Below, piece by piece: positions 9,002-17,808 of a DNA stretch of 64,000 nucleotides. The position numbers were made by a program, and so were the translations under genes. The notes under the pieces were generated by a model. It ran no database searches. It saw only the letters and a program-made list of their open reading frames with translations, and was not told the origin of the DNA. The DNA is taken from NCBI RefSeq assembly GCF_014696825.1, contig NZ_JACJQU010000019.1, positions 50,933-114,932 of the forward strand, in the 5' to 3' direction. The DNA comes from Anabaena sphaerica FACHB-251. GTDB lineage: Bacteria > Cyanobacteriota > Cyanobacteriia > Cyanobacteriales > Nostocaceae. Within the stretch, counting starts at the first letter, position 1; each line of letters begins with the position of its first letter.

Positions 9002-10135
9002 CTAAATTTTATACCCCTTTTTATTTTTCTTAGCACGTTTTTGTTGATACATCAATTCATCTGCCAAAGTAATTAAATGATCTAAAGAAACTGGTTGGTT
9101 ATAATCATAACTCACTACCCCTATACTCATTGACATATCAAACGGCTTATTTCCAGATTTATTATACTCATCAATAGACGATTGTAGTCGCCCTATCATT
9201 ACTTCTAAACTAGGGTCATTACCTTGCAGTAATACCACAAATTCATCACCCCCCAATCTCCCCAAAGTATCGGATTGACGAAAAGTTTGTTTGATTAAGT
9301 TAGCAGCTGCAACTATAGCCGCATCACCTATTTCATGTCCTAATTGATCATTGATTTGTTTGAGTCCATCCAAATCAATAAACATTAAATAAGTAGGAAT
9401 TTGAGTCCGTTGGGCTGACTTGAATTGTTGTTCTGCAACTACAAAAAATCCTCGTCGATTGTATAAATCTGTCAACTCATCAGTTAGAGAAAGACGACGC
9501 ACCTCAGCCTCAGCAGCTTTTCGTTCTTCAATTTCCTTTTCTAAAGCAACAGTACGATCTTTTACTCGCTGTTCTAATTCTGAATAAACTTCTACATTTT
9601 CCATTGCTACAGAAGTAACATCTGCCAATGCCTGCAACACCTTGACTTCTTCTAAGGTAGGTTGATGGTGAATGGCCCAGTAAGTGCCAATAGCTCCTAT
9701 GGGTTGTTGTGTGCGAATAGGAACCATCACCATACTTTTTATAAATGTAGGTTTATAGGCAACATGGGGAACGCGCTCATCAACACTTACATCTTCAATA
9801 ATCGCAGGTTGATGGTTAAACATCGCCCAACCACCAATACAAATATTCATCGGAAATCTTTGACCTTTCCAAAGTGGGGCAATAGCATCCTCGTCAGCAT
9901 AGTAACAGCAACCATTATCCTGTAGTACAAAACTAGCTCCATCTGATGCCGTCAAATCTCGTGCAGCTACCCGCACAATTTCCATAATTCTGTCTAAACT
10001 ACGGGCTAGAGAAAGGTCTTGAACTACTAATAATAAACGTTCCATTGCCTGTAAGTATTGCCTAGTTGCATTACTTTCTGTTTTAAATCGAATTCGACAA
10101 GACAATGGTACGGAAATATCTTCTGTATTTTTCAT
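9002..10135 (-). CDS. GAF domain diguanylate cyclase (GGDEF)
   Basis: An N-terminal GAF sensor domain (about residues 35-195) is followed by a coiled linker (EQRVKDRTVALEKEIEER) and a GGDEF domain with intact LGRLGGDEFVVLL near residue 294. The product-inhibition I-site R-Q-S-D stands five residues before GGDEF. It therefore should make cyclic di-GMP from two GTP and be feedback-inhibited. No EAL domain is present. GAF lacks the Cys-His of a cyanobacteriochrome, so the signal is unknown. ATG at 10135 (MKNTEDIS) is chosen; the longer frame would need TTG. The alpha/beta hydrolase follows closely. Confidence 0.9.
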   Translation of the reverse strand: MKNTEDISVPLSCRIRFKTESNATRQYLQAMERLLLVVQDLSLARSLDRIMEIVRVAARDLTASDGASFVLQDNGCCYYADEDAIAPLWKGQRFPMNICIGGWAMFNHQPAIIEDVSVDERVPHVAYKPTFIKSMVMVPIRTQQPIGAIGTYWAIHHQPTLEEVKVLQALADVTSVAMENVEVYSELEQRVKDRTVALEKEIEERKAAEAEVRRLSLTDELTDLYNRRGFFVVAEQQFKSAQRTQIPTYLMFIDLDGLKQINDQLGHEIGDAAIVAAANLIKQTFRQSDTLGRLGGDEFVVLLQGNDPSLEVMIGRLQSSIDEYNKSGNKPFDMSMSIGVVSYDYNQPVSLDHLITLADELMYQQKRAKKNKKGYKI

Positions 10136-10531
10136 ATACCTATCTATGAGTTTCAAACACTCTTTAATGTTGATATAGTAGCTAGGTTGTGTTGGAAGAA
10201 ACTATTTTTACTGAAATAGGACTTACGCAAGATTGAACTCAAAACCTAATTCTTGCGTAGGGGTAATTCATGAATTACCCCTACTTCCGTTCTGTTTTGC
10301 GTAAGTCCTGTGAAATATTCCCCGAATGATAAATTAACAAACAGCTTCTTTGATTACTATTAATCACCTACATTTATAATGCCAGTTCCAAGTAAATTAT
10401 TAAAATTTTGTTAACAATATGTATTTTTTTTGTTATTGTACTTTTCATAACAATTAAAAATAAATTCATACGCATCAAAAATCGCTGCTACTCATAAATT
10501 TATTGCTAGGTTAGATGATTACGCGATTGCA
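10136..10531. other. intergenic region between polA and cyclase gene
   Basis: About 400 bp hold the 92-bp palindromic element at 10218-10309 and an AT-rich stretch to 10510. No gene is visible. It contains the upstream region of the cyclase gene and the end of polA; no clear promoter was identified. Confidence 0.5.
10218..10309. repeat. nested MITE-like palindrome
   Basis: The terminal inverted repeat AGGACTTACGCAA (10218-10230) is matched by its complement ending at 10309. In the middle, a perfect 28-bp palindrome at 10257-10284 has arms GTAGGGGTAATTCA/TGAATTACCCCTAC. The inner palindrome is closely related to the one inside the STAND gene at 62219-62248. Confidence 0.85.
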
Positions 10532-13486
10532 TTATTTCGTCTCCATCCAATTATCACCCGCACGCACATCAACAACTAAAGGAACACTTAAACTCACAGC
10601 ATTTTCCATCACCGACTTAATTTGTATTTGCAATTCTTCCCATTCTGGCGGAGGAACTTCAAATACTAATTCATCATGCACCTGTAACAACAACCGCGCT
10701 TGATAATTCTTTAAAACCTCATGTAATTGCACCATCGCAATTTTAATAATATCTGCACTCGAACCTTGAATTGGTGCATTCGCAGCAGAACGTAATAACC
10801 CCGCATCATAAGCACCCAAATTTTTTAACTTACTCAAATTAATATCTTCTAAATCTCTACCTCTTAACTCTTGTAAGCTTTTACTAGTAAAATCTAAATA
10901 ACGTCTTCTTCCCAAAATTGTTTCTACATAACCTTGAGAAATTGCTTGTTTTTTCACACCCTCCAAATATTTAAATACTAGGGGATATCGTTCATTAAAT
11001 CGCTTAATAAATTCATTCGCATTAGCTTTATCTACACCTGTAGAACGTGCAAACTTAAGCGAACCCATCCCATAAATCACACCAAAGTTAATTGTCTTAG
11101 CAAAACGTCTTTCTTCTGATGTCACTTCTTCTTTTTCAAAGACTAACTTTGCTGTAACTGTGTGAATATCTTCATTTTGCTGATATGCTTTTAGTAATAT
11201 AGGTTCTTGACTCAAATGAGCCAAAATTCTTAACTCAATTTGTGAATAGTCAGCAGCTACCATCAACCAACCAGATTCAGGTAAAAATGCTTTTCTAATT
11301 TGTCTGCTAAAAGCAGTACGGATAGGAATATTTTGTAAATTGGGATTAGAAGAAGATAACCTACCTGTAGAAGTTGCAGTTTGGTTAAAATCAGTATGTA
11401 ACCGTTGACTTTGGGGATGTACCAACGCTGGTAAAGCATCTACATAGGTAGACTTTAATTTTGATAAAGTCCGATATTCAATAATCGCATCCACAAAACC
11501 AGTATCATCAATTTCTTGGAGTTTTTCTAAAGTTGCTGCGTCGGTAGAATAACCTGTTTGAATTTTGCGGGAATGTTTGGTACTTAAACCGAGTTTTTCA
11601 AACAAAATATAACTCAGTTGTTTAGGAGAACCTAAATTAAATGTTTCTCCAGCAATTTCAGTTGCTTGTATTTCTAATTTAGCTAATTCAGTTTCTAACT
11701 GCTGAGATAATTCTTGCAAATAACCGGAGTTAATTCTCACCCCTGTGTATTCCATTTCCGCTAACACTGCTTCTAGTGGTTGTTCTACTTCCACCAATAA
11801 TTTCGCTAAATCTGGTGCTTTTTCTAATTCTGCACGCAATTTATCAACTAATTGAAATGTCGCATAAACTTGAGTACCACAATAATACGCTACTAAATTA
11901 ATTCCAATATCAGCAATAGTTTTTTGTGGTTCTTTTTTACCTGTTTTGGGAACAATATCATTATATTCTGTTAACTGTAAACCCAAATGTCTTAAAGATA
12001 AATCACTTAAATTATGAGTAGTATCTGGATTAATCAAATAACTTGCTAACATCGGATCAAATACCACACCTGCTAAATTAATTCCCTGACATTTGAAAAT
12101 TAATCTATCAAATTTAGCATTTTGAAAAGTTTTCGGATAATCAGCACTTTCCAAAATTGAACGTAATGCTGATAGCACTAAATTTAATTGTAAATTATTC
12201 CCTATTTTATGACCAACAGGAATATAAGCAACTTCATTTTCTCCTATTCCCCAACAACAACCAATTCCTACTAAATCAGCATCTCTAGGTTCTAAAGCTG
12301 TAGTTTCTGTATCCCAAGCGACGGGTTTTTCTGTGTTAGTGCATTTTTGGAGAATGCTAACTAATTCTTGTAATTTATCTTCTGTGTCAATGATACGTAT
12401 CTGAATTGATGACTCAGGTAATTTTTCAGCCTTAGCTGTATCTTCAGCACTAAAAAACCATAAATCATCATTTTCTTCTGGTTCAATCTTATTAATTTCT
12501 TCTACTTTGGTTTCTAGAACCTTACCCCCAAATTTCTCTTGTAGTTGGTTGATTTGTTCTAAGAATTTCTTAAATTCTAATTTCTCTAAAATAGGAATTA
12601 AATTGTTAGTATCAAAACCTGTTAATTGACAATCTTCTAAATTGACTTCTATAGGTACATCGACAACTATCTGCGCTAAATATTGAGAATGCAGAGCATC
12701 TTCTTTACCTGCAATCAATTTTTCATGAGTTGAACCTGTGATTTCATCTAACTTTGCATAAATTTCAGCCAGAGAATTATAAGTATTGAGCAGTTTAACC
12801 GCTGTCTTTTCACCAATTCCTCTGACTCCAGGAATATTATCTGATTTATCACCGCAAAGAGCTTTAAAATCTACAATTTGTGTAGGTAATACGCCTAATT
12901 TTTCCTTAACTTGTTCTGCTTGAAATTCCGTGATGCTATTCGCAGAACGTTTTAAAGCTTCAGGACTAAAATTTAAAACTGTAATACCTTTTCTTTCATC
13001 AATTAGTTGGAATAAATCTCTATCTCCAGATAAAATCTTAACTCGATAACCAGCCGCAGACGCTTTTTGTGCTAAAGTTCCTAAAACATCATCCGCTTCA
13101 TAACCTGGTGCTGTAAAAATTGGTAAATTTAAACCTCTCAATAATTCATTCAGGTTTTCTAAATCGGGAATAAAATCTTCTGGTGTTTCTACACGATCCG
13201 CTTTATAAGTATCATCTGCTTCATGGCGGAAAGTTGGCAATCCTAAATCAAATGCTACAGCTATAGCTTGCGGTTGTTGGGTTGTCATTACCTCCAATAA
13301 GCACTTAATAAAGCCAAAACAAACGCTAGTAGGAATACCCGCTTTTGTTCGTAGTCCTCCGTTTTTACCTTTAGCAAATGCAAAATAGGAACGAAACGCT
13401 AAAGAATGTCCGTCTACAAGGATGATGGTGGGACTGGTTGTGGTTGGAGAATTAGAAATCACCTGATTAGCCAAAGTTGGGAACAT
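10532..13486 (-). CDS. polA: DNA polymerase I
   Basis: The 984-aa product has three modules. The 5' nuclease at the N-terminus has TIILVDGHSLAFRSYFAF, GYEADDVLGT and CGDKSDNIPGVRGIG. The 3'-5' exonuclease-like middle part has Exo I AWDTETTALE and Exo II NAKFDR. The family A polymerase has ADYSQIELRILAHLS, RRFAKTINFGVIYGM and QVHDELVFE. It fills gaps in repair and removes Okazaki primers. In Exo III the family pattern Y-x3-D reads Y-C-G-T-Q (DNA near 11870-11885), so a metal-binding Asp appears to be Gln. Proofreading may be lost, while 5' nuclease and polymerase motifs look intact. It is divergent from the HAD gene across 78 bp. Confidence 0.96.
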   Translation of the reverse strand: MFPTLANQVISNSPTTTSPTIILVDGHSLAFRSYFAFAKGKNGGLRTKAGIPTSVCFGFIKCLLEVMTTQQPQAIAVAFDLGLPTFRHEADDTYKADRVETPEDFIPDLENLNELLRGLNLPIFTAPGYEADDVLGTLAQKASAAGYRVKILSGDRDLFQLIDERKGITVLNFSPEALKRSANSITEFQAEQVKEKLGVLPTQIVDFKALCGDKSDNIPGVRGIGEKTAVKLLNTYNSLAEIYAKLDEITGSTHEKLIAGKEDALHSQYLAQIVVDVPIEVNLEDCQLTGFDTNNLIPILEKLEFKKFLEQINQLQEKFGGKVLETKVEEINKIEPEENDDLWFFSAEDTAKAEKLPESSIQIRIIDTEDKLQELVSILQKCTNTEKPVAWDTETTALEPRDADLVGIGCCWGIGENEVAYIPVGHKIGNNLQLNLVLSALRSILESADYPKTFQNAKFDRLIFKCQGINLAGVVFDPMLASYLINPDTTHNLSDLSLRHLGLQLTEYNDIVPKTGKKEPQKTIADIGINLVAYYCGTQVYATFQLVDKLRAELEKAPDLAKLLVEVEQPLEAVLAEMEYTGVRINSGYLQELSQQLETELAKLEIQATEIAGETFNLGSPKQLSYILFEKLGLSTKHSRKIQTGYSTDAATLEKLQEIDDTGFVDAIIEYRTLSKLKSTYVDALPALVHPQSQRLHTDFNQTATSTGRLSSSNPNLQNIPIRTAFSRQIRKAFLPESGWLMVAADYSQIELRILAHLSQEPILLKAYQQNEDIHTVTAKLVFEKEEVTSEERRFAKTINFGVIYGMGSLKFARSTGVDKANANEFIKRFNERYPLVFKYLEGVKKQAISQGYVETILGRRRYLDFTSKSLQELRGRDLEDINLSKLKNLGAYDAGLLRSAANAPIQGSSADIIKIAMVQLHEVLKNYQARLLLQVHDELVFEVPPPEWEELQIQIKSVMENAVSLSVPLVVDVRAGDNWMETK

Positions 13487-13564
13487 AACGCTATTTTAAC
13501 TAGTGCCTAGAGACTGTTAATCTCTTACTGGAACGATTACTAGAACCACGTACCTGCTAATCTT

Positions 13565-14413
13565 ATGGCATCTATCAACAATCAGGCTCAAGATAGAAGA
13601 GATATTAAGCTACTGGTATTAGATATAGATGGTACTATTGCCGGACATGACAACCAAGTGAGTGCAACTGTCAAGCAAGCCATTCAAGCAGTCCAAGCAA
13701 AAGGCGTTAAGGTGGCTATAGCCACGGGTAGAATGTATTGTTCAGCTTTGCGGTTTCATCAAGACATTAAATCAACTCTACCATTGGTAGCTTATCAAGG
13801 AGCTTGGATTCAAGATCCAAGTAACCAAACAATTCATCGTCATTTATCTGTAACTAGGGAAATTGCCCATCAACTACTGGACTATTTTGAACAGCCAGAG
13901 TTGCGATCGCTCCTCTCTGTTCATTTTTACATCAATGACCAACTTTACGTGCGGGAAATCACGACAGAAACAGAAAGTTATGCAGTACGCTGTGGTGTCA
14001 CTCCCTTTCCCGTTGGTGATTTGCGTCAAGTTTTAACTAATGAACCTACCAAAGTTTTAGCTTTGTGCGACGACGCGAATTTAATTAGGGAACTCTTGGG
14101 GAATTTACGCCTTCAATACACGCCAGCAGAACTATATATGACAACTTCCGTTGCTACCTTTTTTGAAGCAACTAACCCCTTTGTCAACAAAGGAACTGCT
14201 GTCCGCTATCTTGCAGAAGAACTGCTGGGATTAGAAAGCAATCAAGTTATGACTATTGGGGATAACTTCAATGATGTGGAAATGCTAGAGTATGCGGGTA
14301 TTGGTGTGGCTATGGGTAGCGCCCCAGAACAAGTACAAGCGATCGCTAATTGGGTAGCTCCTATTGTAGAAAATGATGGGGCAGCGATCGCTATAGAAAA
14401 ATTTTTGCTTTAA
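13565..14413 (+). CDS. HAD superfamily phosphatase, Cof type
   Basis: The 282-aa product begins its HAD core with LLVLDIDGTIAG (nucleophile Asp, D-x-D). Motif II is VAIATGR and the acidic motif is MTIGDNFNDVEMLEYAG. A large C2-type cap lies between motifs II and III, as in Cof/YbjI sugar-phosphate phosphatases. The likely role is removal of phosphate from a sugar phosphate or cofactor intermediate in the cytosol; the substrate is not predictable. Length and motif order are normal. Two HIP1-type GATCGC sites fall in the last 80 bp. Confidence 0.9.
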   Translation: MASINNQAQDRRDIKLLVLDIDGTIAGHDNQVSATVKQAIQAVQAKGVKVAIATGRMYCSALRFHQDIKSTLPLVAYQGAWIQDPSNQTIHRHLSVTREIAHQLLDYFEQPELRSLLSVHFYINDQLYVREITTETESYAVRCGVTPFPVGDLRQVLTNEPTKVLALCDDANLIRELLGNLRLQYTPAELYMTTSVATFFEATNPFVNKGTAVRYLAEELLGLESNQVMTIGDNFNDVEMLEYAGIGVAMGSAPEQVQAIANWVAPIVENDGAAIAIEKFLL

Positions 14414-14432
14414 ACATACTCTAAACATCAGA

Positions 14433-14497
14433 AAGGACACCGACGACTGGCCGTGTTTCGTCTCGGTGTCCTTGCTGGTTCGCTCCTCACACACCAG
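14433..14497 (+). ncRNA. two-hairpin RNA candidate with a Yfr1-like loop
   Basis: The first hairpin has an 11-bp perfect stem AAGGACACCGA (14433-14443) with TCGGTGTCCTT (14463-14473). The second has stem CTGGT (14475-14479) with ACCAG (14493-14497), and its 13-nt loop contains CTCCTCACAC. That matches 10 of the 11 bases of the Yfr1 core ACUCCUCACAC. The loop is complementary to Shine-Dalgarno sequences. There is no T-run after the second stem, so it may instead be a structured 3' end of the HAD mRNA. The strand is chosen because of the loop sequence. Confidence 0.4.
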
Positions 14498-14574
14498 ACA
14501 ATATATCCCAGTAGATTGATCGCGTCAATAGCTGTAATCACAATTTTGAGTTTTTGTCAGTGAAATAGGCTCAA

Positions 14575-15417
14575 TCACAACTCCAGAGGCGCAAAAACCC
14601 CCAATTTCGTTTCTAAGACAGACCTTAAAACCAACTGCGTAGCTATCAGCAATCCCAACCTAGCCTGAGCTAACTCTGGTGAATTAGTTTTCACTTCTCC
14701 CCAAATCCGACAGTTACACCAGAAACTGTCAAAAGCCTTGCTTAATTTCACTGCTGCTGTTTCCCAGTAAACTGAACTGCTAGAATCAGGAAATACCAAA
14801 TCGTCTACCATTTTTACCAACTGGTGAATCAGACGAACTTCATCCGGTTGATGGAAACGTAGTTTTTGCTCACAGTCCAGCCAAGGTATAGGTTGCGCGG
14901 GAATGAAACTTTCATCATCGGAAATTGATTTTTTCAGTTTAATCAACCCCTCGCGATCAGCCAGTTGTATTAATGAGCAGCAGCGTGCATGAGTATATTG
15001 AATATCAAATAATAATTGGTTTTTATTTTCCCGTTCCCAGGAGGCAGGAGGCAGAAGGCAGGAGTTAAGGAATTCTTCCCCTCTTCCCAGTCCCCAGTCC
15101 CCCATTTTCTCTAAGCTGGCAACTCCGCCTGTCAGATTATCTAACCAAGCTGCTAAGGTAGGATCAGTTAGTTCTATATGAATCAAAGCAGGAGGAACTA
15201 TTTTAACGTTGAAAATTTCGCCGCAAGTTGTTGATAGGTGAGCAGCGATTCCGCTAACAATTGGCATCACTTTTGAATTGTCAGCAGCGGAAATTTGCAA
15301 AGCTACGCTAGAAATATATAAAATTTTTTTGCCATCTGTACCTTGATATAGAGGCACTTTTCCCTTTTTTATCCATAGAATTTTCTCATCCTTGGTATAA
15401 ACACTTAGAAAATTCAT
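14575..15417 (-). CDS. orphan DALR anticodon-binding domain protein
   Basis: The C-terminal 110 residues (HQPDEVRLIHQLVKMVDD, then a helical bundle ending QLVLRSVLETKLGVFAPLEL) resemble the DALR anticodon-binding domain of arginyl-tRNA synthetase. No HIGH or KMSKS catalytic module is present. The N-terminal half has LTDPTLAAWLDNL, a pattern seen in cyanobacterial orphan DALR proteins. Function is unknown; tRNA binding is an inference. In the middle, DWGLGRGEEFLNSCLLPPAS is encoded by heptamer repeat DNA (15033-15110). ATG at 15417 is preferred; the frame extends to GTG at 15480 without a better signal. Confidence 0.72.
   Translation of the reverse strand: MNFLSVYTKDEKILWIKKGKVPLYQGTDGKKILYISSVALQISAADNSKVMPIVSGIAAHLSTTCGEIFNVKIVPPALIHIELTDPTLAAWLDNLTGGVASLEKMGDWGLGRGEEFLNSCLLPPASWERENKNQLLFDIQYTHARCCSLIQLADREGLIKLKKSISDDESFIPAQPIPWLDCEQKLRFHQPDEVRLIHQLVKMVDDLVFPDSSSSVYWETAAVKLSKAFDSFWCNCRIWGEVKTNSPELAQARLGLLIATQLVLRSVLETKLGVFAPLEL
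15033..15110. repeat. heptamer repeat DNA inserted in frame in the DALR gene
   Basis: On the plus strand the region reads GGAGGCAGGAGGCAGAAGGC followed by CCCAGTCCCCAGTCCCCCA, exactly the GGCAGAA and CAGTCCC units found between genes elsewhere in this window. Here it is translated in frame as about 26 extra residues and introduces no stop. It therefore looks like an insertion tolerated at a surface loop. Confidence 0.75.
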
Positions 15418-15790
15418 GAAATGGATATATACTAAAAGTTTAATTGAGGTATACTTCTTAAACAGTAGCCAATGATGCACGTAGTTATTTAGAAAACTTT
15501 TACGGTTATCACGATTTTATCCTGTTCCATCCACCTTTAGATAGAAGTTTAGTCTAAGTAAAGAAAAATGAGAGTAGGATAAAATTTCATGAATAATCGA
15601 TGAATAATTAGTAAACTTTACTACCCTCATTGTACAGTAAGAAGTATAACAAAAGAGTAGAGGGCAAATTTGCTTTCTACACTTTGGATGGCTGACGCTG
15701 TTAGGCGTTAAGCCTACCCTGTTAACACAAAGACACTCCTTGCACCTTTTTATTTAGTCTTTGTCTTCAGCCTAACGCTCTTTGTTACCT
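15418..15790. other. divergent intergenic region, DALR gene and Crp regulator
   Basis: About 370 bp separate the two divergent genes. GTTAGGCGTTAAGCCTA and the CCTAACGC near 15773 form loose inverted repeats. No additional gene and no clear promoter consensus was identified. Confidence 0.4.
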
Positions 15791-16510
15791 ATGCAATCTC
15801 AATCCTCCTTTTCCGAGGCATCACGGCCTTTCTTAACTTGGCAACGAATTCTTGATTGGGCTCAAGAACACTACCGCTGCCGCACCTTCAGCAAAGATGA
15901 GCGCATTCCCGCCAGACCCGGATTGCTATATTTAGTGCAGAGAGGTGCAATTCGCATGGTAGGAACTGCCCAAGTAAGTGCTACTGCCAGCCAGCTAACA
16001 TCACGACGCATCAACAGAACCCCAGAAGAAGCCTTTTTGGGTTTCGTGGGAGCAGGACAACCATTTGAAATCGTTGCTCAGTCACCCTTTACACTCCAAG
16101 CTTACGCTCACGTTGACCAAACTGCGGTGCTATGGATGTACTGGCATGATTTGGATAACTGGCCTCACTTCCGTCGTGAAGTAATGGATGCCTTTAGATA
16201 TCAACACCAGCGCAAGCTTTTGTGGCTAAGTGCTTTGGGACAACGACGCACAATTGACCGACTTCTAGGATTTCTCACCTTGTTGATTGAGGAATATGGA
16301 GAGCCATCAATGAGCGAAACCGATCCTGATGTAATTCGCGGCTATTGCCTTCCCTTCCCCCTCACCCATGCCCAAATTGGCAGCGCCATTGGTTCTACTC
16401 GCGTCACCGTTACCCGCTTGATGGGTAAATTGCGTCAGCGTGGACTAATCCTCACCCAAGGGGATAATTTGATTTGCTTGCCAGCAGAGTCAATTAACAG
16501 AGCCAGCTAA
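15791..16510 (+). CDS. Crp/Fnr family transcription regulator
   Basis: The 239-aa product has an N-terminal cyclic-nucleotide-binding-like beta barrel (LLYLVQRGAIRMVG...FLGFVGAGQPFEIV). A C-terminal winged helix-turn-helix follows (LTHAQIGSAIGSTRVTVTRLMGKLRQRGLI), typical of Crp/Fnr proteins that dimerise and bind palindromic DNA. It lacks the Cys cluster of Fnr. The cAMP-binding residues R-S/T of true Crp are not evident, so the effector is unknown. ATG at 15791 is chosen over the upstream TTG; no strong ribosome site is seen. It is not NtcA as judged by the divergent barrel sequence. Confidence 0.87.
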   Translation: MQSQSSFSEASRPFLTWQRILDWAQEHYRCRTFSKDERIPARPGLLYLVQRGAIRMVGTAQVSATASQLTSRRINRTPEEAFLGFVGAGQPFEIVAQSPFTLQAYAHVDQTAVLWMYWHDLDNWPHFRREVMDAFRYQHQRKLLWLSALGQRRTIDRLLGFLTLLIEEYGEPSMSETDPDVIRGYCLPFPLTHAQIGSAIGSTRVTVTRLMGKLRQRGLILTQGDNLICLPAESINRAS

Positions 16511-16582
16511 AGCAAACTCACAAAGCCAATGTGAAGCCTACAAGTTGGTTATTGATATATTCCAAGCTATGACTAGCAGGTG

Positions 16583-17644
16583 TCAGCGGATTTTAACAAA
16601 CCCAGCCTGGGTAATTAGTTCCTGTCCCTGCTCTGTTAGCAGTAAGTTAGCATAAGCAACACCGGCTTGCTCCTCAGTTTGACCATTCTGTTTGACCACC
16701 ACAAACAGATTACGGGTAATCGGGTATTTTCCTGATTGAAAAGCCTTAATGTTCAATTGGTTCCGTTGATCAGGACATTGATTAGGGAGAATAAATGGTT
16801 CTTGATAAGGAGCAATGTATTGCCCTGCCGCTCGTCCCAAAGGTAAGGGTTTAATGGAACATTGAGGAACAACCTCTGGGGCAGAAGCGTAATAGATGCC
16901 ACCAGGACTATCAGCCACCTTTTTTAAGGCTTGGGTGGTCGTAGAGACAAACTCGACTTGGGAACTGAAAGCTTGACCACCCAAAATGTCTTGGACAAAA
17001 AGTTCAACTGTGCCGCCATCACTAATACGGCGCGAATATGCCTTGATCGGCAGATTCGGTCCACCCACTTGCTGCCAATTATTAATCTTGCCTGTGTAGA
17101 TGGATTTTAGCTGGTCTATTGTCAATCCGGGGATATTCAGGTCGGGATTTACGGCTACAGCTAACCCATCAATTGCTACAGGAATTTGATTGAGTTTGAA
17201 CCCACGCTGCTGGGATCGGCTTAACTCTTCATCTAAAACTGGTCGGGAAGACTGGGCAAAAGTTAGTTGACCGTCTATTAATGACTGTATGCCAGTGCCA
17301 GAACCAGGAGCAGCATTACTGGGTTGTACATAACGTAGCCGAAATTCTGGACGTGCTGCTTGAATTGCTGGATCAATTGCCAACCGCATCGGGGCCCAAG
17401 ATGTACTGCCTCCATAGTTAAATAATCCTGTGGGGACATTCTGCACAGTGGCAAAGGTTGTACCTTGAGCTTGTACTGATTGCTGATTTTGATTGCTGGA
17501 GCTAGAACTGTTGGACTGGGAATTAACAATTGTATTCAGGTCAACGGTTGATTTTTTAGTAAACCACCAAAAGCCTCCACCTATTAGTAATAACGTTGTG
17601 AATAGAGATAGGACGAGAACTAGTGTTTCATTTTTTTGAGACAT
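16583..17644 (-). CDS. PstS-like substrate-binding protein, membrane anchored (copy 1)
   Basis: The 353-aa product has an N-terminal membrane helix (about 9-27), a low-complexity Ser/Asn/Gln linker, and a periplasmic-binding domain of the PstS type. Its motifs are FNYGGSTSWAP, APGSGTGIQSLIDGQLTFAQSSRP, IYTGKINNWQQVGG and SDGGTVELFV. These are the phosphate-binding loops of the family. It is about 60 percent alike by eye to the protein encoded at 18428-19501, so the two arose by duplication. There is no permease or ATPase gene nearby. A binding or sensing role next to a Ser/Thr kinase is plausible rather than transport. Confidence 0.87.
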   Translation of the reverse strand: MSQKNETLVLVLSLFTTLLLIGGGFWWFTKKSTVDLNTIVNSQSNSSSSSNQNQQSVQAQGTTFATVQNVPTGLFNYGGSTSWAPMRLAIDPAIQAARPEFRLRYVQPSNAAPGSGTGIQSLIDGQLTFAQSSRPVLDEELSRSQQRGFKLNQIPVAIDGLAVAVNPDLNIPGLTIDQLKSIYTGKINNWQQVGGPNLPIKAYSRRISDGGTVELFVQDILGGQAFSSQVEFVSTTTQALKKVADSPGGIYYASAPEVVPQCSIKPLPLGRAAGQYIAPYQEPFILPNQCPDQRNQLNIKAFQSGKYPITRNLFVVVKQNGQTEEQAGVAYANLLLTEQGQELITQAGFVKIR

Positions 17645-17808
17645 AGTGAATTACCACTCTTGTTGTACAGAGTAAGATTTAGTATTTGGAAGTATTAATT
17701 TTTTTTGCAAACATTCTCATAAAAGGAGTCAGGAGTTATGGGAGGCAAAAGGCAAAAGTCAGGAAAAGAAATTTCCTCTCTGCACCCCTGCACCCCCTGC
17801 TTCTCCGT

